DNA of 41,886 bases from Ruminococcus sp. (GTDB taxonomy: Bacteria; Bacillota; Clostridia; Oscillospirales; Ruminococcaceae): the NCBI GenBank assembly GCA_017960805.1, contig JAGCYM010000055.1, forward strand, positions 1-41,886, written 5' to 3'. The notes beneath the pieces were generated by a model. It was given only the letters and a program-made list of their open reading frames with translations, was not told the origin of the DNA and searched no databases. How positions within the stretch are numbered: the first letter of the stretch is position 1; each line of letters starts with the position of its first letter. A program made the position numbers and the translations under genes. Positions 7,794-14,837 of the stretch are shown piece after piece.

Positions 7794-8321
7794 TTAATAT
7801 TCTTCTTCGTCCAAATCACTTTTCAATATAGCATATACATAGAAGTCACTGAATTTGCTCTTATCATCTTTTCTCGGATACAATTCCCTGTGGAACGCTT
7901 CACGGCGCATACCAATTCTTTCTACAAGATTGACAGATTTGACATTGCGTGTATCTATTTGTGCGATGATACGACGAACGCCAAGTTCTGAGAAGGCATA
8001 CTTTATAAATGCTTTTACACTTTCGCTTGCATAGCCTTTTCCTTGATGGGCAAGTCCGAAAGTGTATCCAAGTTCATAAGTGCCCGCACCTTTGCGGGAA
8101 AAGTATATTTTCCCAATAACCGTATTATCAAGTGTTACAGCAAAAAACTCGTCACTTTGTGAAAATTTTTCCGCTTCTTTTATGCAAGCTTCGCGGGTAA
8201 GGGTTTCATATGGCTCAAAATAAGTAACTTCAGGATCTGTCAGGATATCAGCGAGGTCAGGATAGTCTTCGGGGACGAATTTTCTTATAGCAAGTCTTTC
8301 GGTTGAAAACAATTCAAACAT
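7794..8321 (-). CDS. GNAT acetyltransferase (RimJ/RimL type)
   Basis: A 175-aa protein starting MFELFSTERLAIRKF. I chose ATG at 8321 because AGGAGG sits 7 nt upstream; a longer frame from 8369 would place the start inside the preceding terminator. Features are the ERLxIRxF beginning, the acetyl-CoA loop LAHQGKGYASE (Q/R-x-x-G-x-G/A type) and a C-terminal SVNLVERIGM motif typical of the RimL-like group, which acetylates protein N-termini, ribosomal proteins or small amines. It is separated from the vWA gene by a terminator and from PP2C by 128 nt, so it may or may not belong to the signalling cluster. The substrate is unknown. Confidence 0.85.
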   Translation of the reverse strand: MFELFSTERLAIRKFVPEDYPDLADILTDPEVTYFEPYETLTREACIKEAEKFSQSDEFFAVTLDNTVIGKIYFSRKGAGTYELGYTFGLAHQGKGYASESVKAFIKYAFSELGVRRIIAQIDTRNVKSVNLVERIGMRREAFHRELYPRKDDKSKFSDFYVYAILKSDLDEEEY

Positions 8322-8337
8322 CGAACAGCCTCCTATT

Positions 8338-8374
8338 AAAAAAGCGACCGAGGCAGATTTCCTCTGCATCGGTC
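8338..8374 (-). terminator. Hairpin terminator between the vWA gene and the GNAT gene
   Basis: A 12-bp stem with one mismatch (8346-8357 with 8363-8374) ends on the minus strand in GCTTTTTTAAT; on the plus strand it is followed by TCTTTTATATTTTTT, so it can work in both directions. It lies 11 nt after the vWA stop codon and overlaps nothing essential of the GNAT gene. Confidence 0.8.
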
Positions 8375-8385
8375 TTTTATATTTT

Positions 8386-9072
8386 TTAGAATGAACCTAC
8401 TACTAGGTCGATTGCTGACTGAATATCTACATCTGGCAGACCTGTTCCAGCAGGTGAGAATGCAGGCCAATATCTGTTCCAAGCTTGCAGTTCGGTCCAA
8501 GGTTCAGCATTAGGTACGAATGCAACAAGTCGACCAGCCTTAGCCTGGTAGTTGCTGCCTAGTGTCTGATCCGTAGCTTCCCACCATGCTCCGAGCTGTG
8601 CTATGTCAGCTGGCATTCCTGAGGGATAACCGGATGAACCAGCTCTTGCTCCTAAAGGGAGAGCTGGTGCGTCAGAGAATACAAGTATTACATGACGGCG
8701 TTTTGAACCATCAGTTGTCCAGTCAGATTTAAGGGCAAGAGCGATTGCTTCAAGAGCATTCTCAGGAATATCTCCGCCACCCTTTGCTTCAATATTATCA
8801 ACAAATCTACGGAAGTCATCGTTCTGCTCAGGGAGTTTAAAGAATTCAGATTCCACCATGGGATCCTGATCGCATCCGTAATCTCTGAAAGCAATAACCT
8901 TTATTCTGAGTGTTTCAACTTCTTTATCATTTTCCTCCATGGATTCAATGAATTTTTCATAGAAAGAGATTGCATTCTTTTTAACTTCATCAATGATTGG
9001 AGCCATACTACCAGTAGCATCAATACACATAACGATGTCTACACAGTATTCGCCCATTCCCTGTCCAGCCAT
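8386..9072 (-). CDS. von Willebrand factor A domain protein (TerY-like)
   Basis: A 228-aa protein that is almost entirely a vWA domain. The MIDAS metal site is visible as IVMCIDATGSMAP (D-x-T-G-S), with the further ligands in GGGDIPENALEAI and VFSDAP. It has no signal peptide or membrane segment, so it is cytoplasmic, as in TerY-type proteins of stress-response gene sets. It has its own promoter (9138-9166), an AAGGAGG ribosome binding site and a terminator. The downstream genes on the same strand (GNAT, PP2C, kinase, Sel1) make a vWA-PP2C-kinase combination known from TerY-P triads; no other ter gene (TerD, TerC, TerB) is in the window. Confidence 0.88.
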   Translation of the reverse strand: MAGQGMGEYCVDIVMCIDATGSMAPIIDEVKKNAISFYEKFIESMEENDKEVETLRIKVIAFRDYGCDQDPMVESEFFKLPEQNDDFRRFVDNIEAKGGGDIPENALEAIALALKSDWTTDGSKRRHVILVFSDAPALPLGARAGSSGYPSGMPADIAQLGAWWEATDQTLGSNYQAKAGRLVAFVPNAEPWTELQAWNRYWPAFSPAGTGLPDVDIQSAIDLVVGSF

Positions 9073-9137
9073 TTTTCATCCTCCTTGTAAATACATTAAA
9101 TATACAATTTAATAAAGCGTGTCATAGCTTCGGAAAT

Positions 9138-9166
9138 ATTATATAACAAATTTCCAAAAAAGTCAA
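9138..9166 (-). promoter_or_regulatory. Promoter of the vWA gene
   Basis: Minus strand TTGACT (9166-9161), 17-nt spacer, TATAAT (9143-9138), 66 nt upstream of the vWA start. The rest of the 9073-9400 gap is AT-rich and holds this and the divergent xylanase promoter. Confidence 0.85.
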
Positions 9167-9298
9167 TACCTTATTTATAATGTAAACAGCTATATGAAAT
9201 GAGAATACAAATCAGGATTTGTACGTACGGTAGCTACGCCTAACAATACAACTTTTTCTAAAATTGTATGTATTTTTTGGATTTGTTCATTCATTTTT

Positions 9299-9351
9299 TC
9301 CACCTTATCTGCAGAATGTGGGTTGTGAACCAAAAATGAACAGTGTATAAT
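9299..9351 (+). promoter_or_regulatory. Xylanase promoter with conserved upstream element
   Basis: TTGTGA (9323-9328), 17-nt spacer, TATAAT (9346-9351). The 28 bp at 9299-9326, starting TCCACCTTATCTGCA and running into the -35 box, match 22 of 28 positions at 13473-13500. There they stand at exactly the same distance from another -10 box (TATTAT 13520-13525). This suggests a common activator or repressor site; the factor is unknown. Confidence 0.65.
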
Positions 9352-9409
9352 GGAATAAAATGAATAAGTAGGGGCAACCCAAATCTAAGGAAATGAGGAG
9401 ATGATCTTT

Positions 9410-12400
9410 ATGAACAGGAAAAAACTGTATGCAGCTATGACTGCAGCGGCTTGCTTTGCAACATCATTTGCATCAATGCCGCAGTTCATGACTGCAACTC
9501 AGGCTGCCGAGGTCACATACGACAGCTTCGATGTCAGCTATGACGGTTGGCATGGAACTGACGCGGCTAATAATATCGTGCCAGTTGAGGGTGTTGGTAT
9601 TGGTGGCTCAAGAGCCATGGCAATGACAGGACGTAAGTCCTCTGATGAGGGCGCACAGTCTACAAAGGGTCTGTATTTGTTCGGTGGAGTTAAGTACAAC
9701 TACTCAATGAACGTTTACAGTGAGACTGATGAGACCTTCCATCTTACTCTTCGCTATGTTGATATGAACGACACAGAGAAGTCTACTATTATCGAGCTTG
9801 CAAGTGTTAAGGCAAAGGCTGGCGAGTGGACAGAGATCGCAAATTCGTTCAAGGCTCCGAAGGACACATGCGAGTATGAGCTCACGCTCACAACAGACAG
9901 CACAAACGACTTCATGTTCGATGATTTCACTATTACAACTAAGAAGTCCACACAGGATGCTCTCGCAGCTCAGTCAGACAAATCACTCAAGGATGAGTTT
10001 GCTAAGTATTTCCGTGTTGGTAACATCCTTAACAGAGGTACCGTTAACAACAGCGGTATCACAGGTAACTTCCTCAAGGACTACAACGCTGTAGAGTGCG
10101 AGAACGAGACAAAACCTGATGCTACTCTTGTTCAGAACGGTTCTACAGATACTGATATCAAGGTATCTCTCAACAGCTGTGCAGCTATATGTGACTTCGC
10201 TCAGAAGAACGGTCTCGGCTTCCGAGGACATACACTCGCATGGCACAGCCAGTCACCGACATGGTTCTTCCAGAGCAATGGTAACTGGTGCAGCAAGCAG
10301 CAGATGGAGAAACGCCTTGAGAGCTACATCAAGAATATGTTCGCTGCTTATAAGACACAGTATCCTAACCTTGACCTCTACGCATATGACGTATGTAACG
10401 AGGTAATCGCCGACGGCTCATCGAACGGAATACGTCAGGGCGGTACAGGCAACGGACAGTCCAAGTGGGTATCCGTTTACGGTGATAACTCATGGGTAAT
10501 TCTCGCATTCAAGTATGCAAGACAGTATGCTCCTAAGAATTGTAAACTCTTCTACAATGACTATAACGAGTTCGCTAATGACAAACAGAACTTAATCATA
10601 AATACCATCCTTAAGCCCTGCGCTCAGGCTGGCTACCTTGATGGTATGGGAATGCAGTCACATATCAGCGCAGCTGCTACAAACGCTTGGGGTTCAACAG
10701 ACTCTTACCTCGCTGCTATGGATAAGTACCTCAACCTCGGTATCGACGTTCAGGTAACAGAGCTTGATATTAGCGTAGAGAACGGCAAGTTCAGCTACAA
10801 TGATCAGGCTACAAAGTACGCTGCTATCTTCCAGCACGCTGTTGACTGGAATAAGAACCACCCCAACGGCTCTAAAGTAACTCTCATTCAGATTTGGGGA
10901 CCAAACGATGCTAACTCCTGGCTTAGTGCAGGAAGCAATGCACTTCTTTACGATAGCAACAATCAGCCTAAGGCTGCTTATACAAAACTTCAGTCACTCC
11001 TTCCACAGAGCGAATGGGGCGTTGGTATTCCGTATACAGGACCTGGCGGTGGAGACTATACTCCTCCGGAGCCTCCCAAGGTTGACGAAAGAGGCTACTG
11101 GTTCGAGCACACATTCGAGGAAGATACAAACGGCTGGTCTGGCAGAGGCGGCGCTTCTGTTGACAAGGCAAGCGGCGGCTACGAAAGCTCGAATTCTCTC
11201 TTCGTATCAGGCAGAACAGCTTCCTGGAACGGTGCATCACTTGCACTCGACTCTCAGGCATTCAAGGCTGGCGAGGCTTACAGCTTCTCTGTAAATGCTA
11301 TGTCCAAGACAGGCGATACAACAGGCTTCAAGTTCTCACTCCAGTACACAGATGCTTCAGGTGAGACTCAGTACGACGAGATCGCAAGCGGCGTTGCTCC
11401 CGCAGGTGAGTGGATTCAGCTTGCTAACACATCATACACACTGCCCGCTGGTGGTTCTTCATTCCAGATTTACGTTGAGACAAACGACGATTCAACTAAC
11501 GATTTCTATGTAGACTACGCAGTAGGTGCTGAAAAGGGTGTTAAGATCCCAGGTGCAGGTCAGCCTGATGTTCCTCAGCCGGTTGTTAAGACAAAGATCA
11601 TCGGCGATATCGATTTCGACAGCAGAGTAACAGCATTCGACCTCATCGGTGAGCGTCAGGTGCTCGTTGGTACAAACACAGATTCACAGGCTAAGAAGAA
11701 CGCTGACGTTGACCAGGACGGTGAAGTTAAGATGAACGACCTCGTTCTCCTCAGTGAATTCGTTCTCGGTAAACTCGAAGCGTTCCCAGTTCCTGAGAAA
11801 CCACCCGTACAGACAATCGATCCTACACAGTACGAAGCTAAGTTCAGCGGAGTTACACTTGCAGAAAGCTTTAAGAAGCTAGACGAGAATAATCCACTTT
11901 ATACTCAGCGTTTCGGTGCTGACCCCGGTTGGCTCGTTTATGACGGCAGACTTTACGTTTACACAACAGCTGATGAATTCGCATATAAGAATAATCAGAT
12001 GATTGAGAACGATTATTCGTCAGGTTATATCAACTGCTTATCAACAGCAGACCTTGTAAACTGGACAGACCACGGTCAGATTCCTGTTGCAAAGACTAGA
12101 ACAACTGGTGCAATCGCAAAATGGGCTAATAATGCTTGGGCTCCTGATGCTGCATGGAAGAAGATCAACGGACAGGATAAGTTCTTCCTTTACTTTGCAA
12201 ACAATGGTTCAGGTATCGGTGTTCTTACTGCTGATGACCCGGCATTCACAAAGAATGTTAAGGATCCTCTTGGCAGAGAACTTATTTCAAGAAATACACC
12301 AAACAGTAACGTAACATGGCTCTTTGATCCTGGCGTTTACTATGATCCAGATTCAGATATCGGTATGATAGCATACGGCGGTGGTGTTCCAAACGGACAG

Positions 12401-13240
12401 GCTGCTGAAACAAAGCAGGGACGTATCGTTCAGCTTGGCGATGACATGATCTCAATTAAGGGTACACCTTTCGATCCTGGTACACCATACCTCTTCGAAG
12501 ACTCAAGCATGATCAAGATCGGCAACACATGGTACTATTCATTCTGCCACAACTGGAATGTTCCAGGTGGTGCAAATGTAAACGGCAATTCATTCAGCAG
12601 CGCTGATATCGGTTACATGACATCAACAAATCCGCTCGGCGGATACAAGTACCAGGGTGTTGTATTTAAGAACACAGGTACACAGAGACTCGACAACGGC
12701 GGTAACAACCACCACTCAATTATCGAATTCAAGGGCGGCTACTATGTTCTTTATCACTCACGTCAGCTTGAAATGCGTATGGGCGTTAACGGCGGTAAGG
12801 GTCTTAACTACAGATCACCCTGTATCGATAAGGCAACATTAAGCAACGGAAAGATTACATGTAATGGTTCACAGAAGGGCGTAAGCCAGATCGAGAATCT
12901 CAATCCTTATGAAAAGGTACAGGCAGAAACAATGAATAACCAGTCCAAGAACATCTCTATTTCAGGCGTAGGCGATACAAAGGTTAAGTGCAAGAAGGGC
13001 GATTGGATCAAGGTTAGCGGTGTTGATTTCAGCAAGGGAGTTTCATCTATCACAGTTAAGGGTAGCGGTAATGCAACAGTTAAATTCGTTGCAGGCTCAC
13101 AGACTGGTACAGTTATTGGTTATGGCGAACTTAATGGTAGTGAGAATACTCTCGGCGTTGTTAACGAAGTATCCGGTACAAAGGATATCTACATGATATT
13201 CAGTGGCGATTGCGAATTCGATTACTGGCAGTTCGCATAA
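9410..13240 (+). CDS. Secreted bifunctional cellulosomal xylanase: CBM22-GH10-CBM22-dockerin-GH43-CBM6
   Basis: A 1276-aa enzyme. The ATG at 9410 is preferred over 9401 because GAGGAG abuts the first ATG but lies 9 nt before the second. Order: signal peptide (MNRKKLYAAMTAAACF...TQAAE); CBM22 xylan-binding module (about 32-180); GH10 endo-xylanase (about 190-540) with acid/base Glu331 in YDVCNE and nucleophile Glu451 in VTELD; second CBM22 (about 555-710); dockerin (about 729-793, calcium loops starting GDIDFD and ADVDQDG); GH43 five-bladed propeller (about 800-1165, motifs FGADPGWLVYDG, WLFDPGVYYD, YLFEDSSMI); C-terminal CBM6-like module. GH10 cuts the xylan backbone and GH43 removes arabinose or xylose ends. 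The dockerin anchors it to scaffoldin cohesins outside the cell. Monocistronic, with its own promoter. Confidence 0.95.
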   Translation: MNRKKLYAAMTAAACFATSFASMPQFMTATQAAEVTYDSFDVSYDGWHGTDAANNIVPVEGVGIGGSRAMAMTGRKSSDEGAQSTKGLYLFGGVKYNYSMNVYSETDETFHLTLRYVDMNDTEKSTIIELASVKAKAGEWTEIANSFKAPKDTCEYELTLTTDSTNDFMFDDFTITTKKSTQDALAAQSDKSLKDEFAKYFRVGNILNRGTVNNSGITGNFLKDYNAVECENETKPDATLVQNGSTDTDIKVSLNSCAAICDFAQKNGLGFRGHTLAWHSQSPTWFFQSNGNWCSKQQMEKRLESYIKNMFAAYKTQYPNLDLYAYDVCNEVIADGSSNGIRQGGTGNGQSKWVSVYGDNSWVILAFKYARQYAPKNCKLFYNDYNEFANDKQNLIINTILKPCAQAGYLDGMGMQSHISAAATNAWGSTDSYLAAMDKYLNLGIDVQVTELDISVENGKFSYNDQATKYAAIFQHAVDWNKNHPNGSKVTLIQIWGPNDANSWLSAGSNALLYDSNNQPKAAYTKLQSLLPQSEWGVGIPYTGPGGGDYTPPEPPKVDERGYWFEHTFEEDTNGWSGRGGASVDKASGGYESSNSLFVSGRTASWNGASLALDSQAFKAGEAYSFSVNAMSKTGDTTGFKFSLQYTDASGETQYDEIASGVAPAGEWIQLANTSYTLPAGGSSFQIYVETNDDSTNDFYVDYAVGAEKGVKIPGAGQPDVPQPVVKTKIIGDIDFDSRVTAFDLIGERQVLVGTNTDSQAKKNADVDQDGEVKMNDLVLLSEFVLGKLEAFPVPEKPPVQTIDPTQYEAKFSGVTLAESFKKLDENNPLYTQRFGADPGWLVYDGRLYVYTTADEFAYKNNQMIENDYSSGYINCLSTADLVNWTDHGQIPVAKTRTTGAIAKWANNAWAPDAAWKKINGQDKFFLYFANNGSGIGVLTADDPAFTKNVKDPLGRELISRNTPNSNVTWLFDPGVYYDPDSDIGMIAYGGGVPNGQAAETKQGRIVQLGDDMISIKGTPFDPGTPYLFEDSSMIKIGNTWYYSFCHNWNVPGGANVNGNSFSSADIGYMTSTNPLGGYKYQGVVFKNTGTQRLDNGGNNHHSIIEFKGGYYVLYHSRQLEMRMGVNGGKGLNYRSPCIDKATLSNGKITCNGSQKGVSQIENLNPYEKVQAETMNNQSKNISISGVGDTKVKCKKGDWIKVSGVDFSKGVSSITVKGSGNATVKFVAGSQTGTVIGYGELNGSENTLGVVNEVSGTKDIYMIFSGDCEFDYWQFA

Positions 13241-13280
13241 TTATAAAAATAGGGGCACAGCTCCGAAAACCATCAGATTA

Positions 13281-13320
13281 TGACCTGCTGCCGCTGACTG
13301 CACTACGGCAGCAGCAGGTT
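13281..13320 (+). terminator. Hairpin after the xylanase gene
   Basis: The stem ACCTGCTGCCG pairs with CGGCAGCAGCAGGT (3-nt bulge) and is followed by TTTATAATAATT. It begins about 40 nt after the stop codon. Confidence 0.6.
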
Positions 13321-13370
13321 TATAATAATTCCGAACTTTATAATGTAAGGGAAAAGACAAATCAGAATTC

Positions 13371-13410
13371 AGCCGTGTTTTTTGGGTACACGGCTGTTAT
13401 TCTTTTATAA
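13371..13410 (+). terminator. Second terminator downstream of the xylanase gene
   Basis: AGCCGTGT (13371-13378) pairs with ACACGGCT (13388-13395), followed by GTTATTCTTTTA. Confidence 0.65.
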
Positions 13411-13472
13411 AGAATGACGTAGTAAGGCGAAAAAGTCGTGTAAATACAAATTTTGAAAATCCTTTCAAAATA

Positions 13473-13525
13473 TCCACCTTATCTACATTTTATGAGTTGT
13501 ATTTATTACTCTTAAGTGATATTAT
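13473..13525 (+). promoter_or_regulatory. Promoter of the candidate small RNA, sharing the xylanase upstream element
   Basis: TTGTAT (13497-13502), 17-nt spacer, TATTAT (13520-13525). The upstream 28 bp (13473-13500, TCCACCTTATCTACA...GTTGT) match the xylanase promoter element at 22 of 28 positions with identical spacing to the -10 box. Confidence 0.55.
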
Positions 13526-13529
13526 ATTA

Positions 13530-13655
13530 ACAGATAAAGATGTGGCTTTTAAGCAGTAAAGTCCCGCGAATTCGGTAACGGGCGTTAAATACGAAATCTT
13601 CTTAATCATCCCTCATTATGCGGCTTCACACTGTGGCGCCGCATTTTGCTTTCTT
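13530..13655 (+). ncRNA. Candidate small structured RNA, about 120 nt, unknown family
   Basis: Between the promoter at 13497-13525 and a terminator-like hairpin (ATGCGGC 13618-13624 with GCCGCAT 13638-13644, then TTTTGCTTTCTT) lies a short transcript with no convincing gene. Visible pairings are CCCG with CGGG around a 12-nt loop (about 13563-13582) and AAGAT with ATCTT closing it. A 12-codon frame beginning MWLLSSK starts at about 13540 but has no good ribosome binding site. I do not recognise a known riboswitch or RNA family. A separate promoter downstream drives the next gene, so this is unlikely to be only its leader. Confidence 0.4.
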
Positions 13656-13702
13656 ATTATAAACGTTTATATAGTTTAAAGAAAAAAATATATTGAATAT
13701 GT

Positions 13703-13731
13703 TTGACAAACTATAATTGTTATGATATACT
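13703..13731 (+). promoter_or_regulatory. Promoter of the aldolase-type gene
   Basis: Consensus TTGACA (13703-13708), 17-nt spacer, TATACT (13726-13731), 64 nt before the ATG. Confidence 0.85.
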
Positions 13732-13794
13732 ATATAAAGAAACGGTTTAATACATAAAAGCGTAAAAGTATAAAGCGTGAAAGGATTCGATGAT

Positions 13795-14769
13795 ATGAAA
13801 GAAGTATCAAAGCTTATGGACTACAGACCTGATATTAAGGTCATTGATGCAACCCTCAGAGATGGAGGACTTGTTAACGAGTTCCGTTTTAGTGACGATT
13901 TTGTAAAGGCCCTATATAATGCTAATCTCCGCGCAGGAGTAGATTATATGGAATTTGGTTATAAGGGCGATAGAGAAATGTTCGATGAGAGCAAGTTTGG
14001 TCCTTGTAAGTTCTGTGATGATGAATATATAAGATCAATTGTTGGAGAAAATAATACTGATCTTAAGATAGCAGTAATGGCTGATGTAGGACGTTGTAAT
14101 TATAAAAACGATATTCACGACCGTAGTGAAAGTCCTATTGATCTTATTCGTGTAGCAACTTATCTTCATCAAATTCCAACGGCTGTTAATATGATTGAGG
14201 ATGCGAAAAGCAAGGGTTACGAAGTAAGTTGTAATATTATGGCAATTTCTAATGCTCAGGAAACTGATGTGAAGGTTGCTCTTGATATCCTAGGAAAGTC
14301 TCCCGTTGATGTCTTCTATATTGTAGATAGTTTTGGTGCGCTTTATCCAGAGCAGATTGCGAGAATAGCAAATCTTTATGGTGATGTTGCTGAGAAGTAT
14401 GGAAAGAAAATAGGAATGCATGCTCATAATAATCAGCAGCTGGCTTTTGCAAATACTATTGAGGCTGTTGGTGATGGTGTTGACTGGCTTGATGCAACAT
14501 ATGCAGGAATGGGCAGAGGAGCTGGTAACTGTGCAATGGAATTACTTCTAGGCTTCCTGAAAAATCCTAAGTATAATGTATATCCGGTAATTCAGTTTAT
14601 TGAGAAGCAAATGCCTGCAATTCGTGAGCAGGGAGCTGTATGGGGCTTTGATTTTCAATATCTCATGACTGGGCTTCTTAATCAGCATCCGAGAACAGCT
14701 ATAGAATTTACGAAACAAGGAAGAAAAGACTATTCTGAGTTCTACAAGGAAATACTTGCTCAGGAATAA
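13795..14769 (+). CDS. DRE-TIM / HMG-CoA lyase-like aldolase domain protein
   Basis: A 324-aa single-domain TIM-barrel enzyme. ATG at 13795 is chosen because GAAAGGA ends 9 nt upstream; a GTG at 13777 would place the Shine-Dalgarno inside the gene. Motifs are IDATLRDGGLVNEF near the N-terminus (the D-x-x-L-R-D-G signature with catalytic Arg-Asp) and MHAHNNQQLA (metal-binding H-x-H), as in HMG-CoA lyase, isopropylmalate synthase and 4-hydroxy-2-oxovalerate aldolase. It lacks the long C-terminal domains of LeuA or citramalate synthase and the DmpG communication domain looks short, so the substrate cannot be assigned. It is a single-gene transcript with its own promoter and terminator. Confidence 0.8.
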   Translation: MKEVSKLMDYRPDIKVIDATLRDGGLVNEFRFSDDFVKALYNANLRAGVDYMEFGYKGDREMFDESKFGPCKFCDDEYIRSIVGENNTDLKIAVMADVGRCNYKNDIHDRSESPIDLIRVATYLHQIPTAVNMIEDAKSKGYEVSCNIMAISNAQETDVKVALDILGKSPVDVFYIVDSFGALYPEQIARIANLYGDVAEKYGKKIGMHAHNNQQLAFANTIEAVGDGVDWLDATYAGMGRGAGNCAMELLLGFLKNPKYNVYPVIQFIEKQMPAIREQGAVWGFDFQYLMTGLLNQHPRTAIEFTKQGRKDYSEFYKEILAQE

Positions 14770-14773
14770 TAAT

Positions 14774-14806
14774 AAGGCGTACCATTTTGGTACGCCTTAA
14801 ATTATT
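14774..14806 (+). terminator. Terminator of the aldolase-type gene
   Basis: A perfect 10-bp stem AAGGCGTACC (14774-14783) with GGTACGCCTT (14789-14798) and a 5-nt loop, followed by AAATTATTTATT. Confidence 0.8.
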
Positions 14807-14837
14807 TATTGAATTGTGATCGATGCTTCGTCTGTTG

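Noticed and set aside
8321-8369. Longer GNAT start at 8369
   Set aside because: The extension would be encoded by the terminator hairpin and its T-run, while AGGAGG stands at the right distance from the ATG at 8321.
9299-9315. DnaA box in TTATCTGCA / TTATCTACA
   Set aside because: Both sequences differ from TTATCCACA at the key positions, occur singly and sit in promoters rather than in an origin-like cluster.
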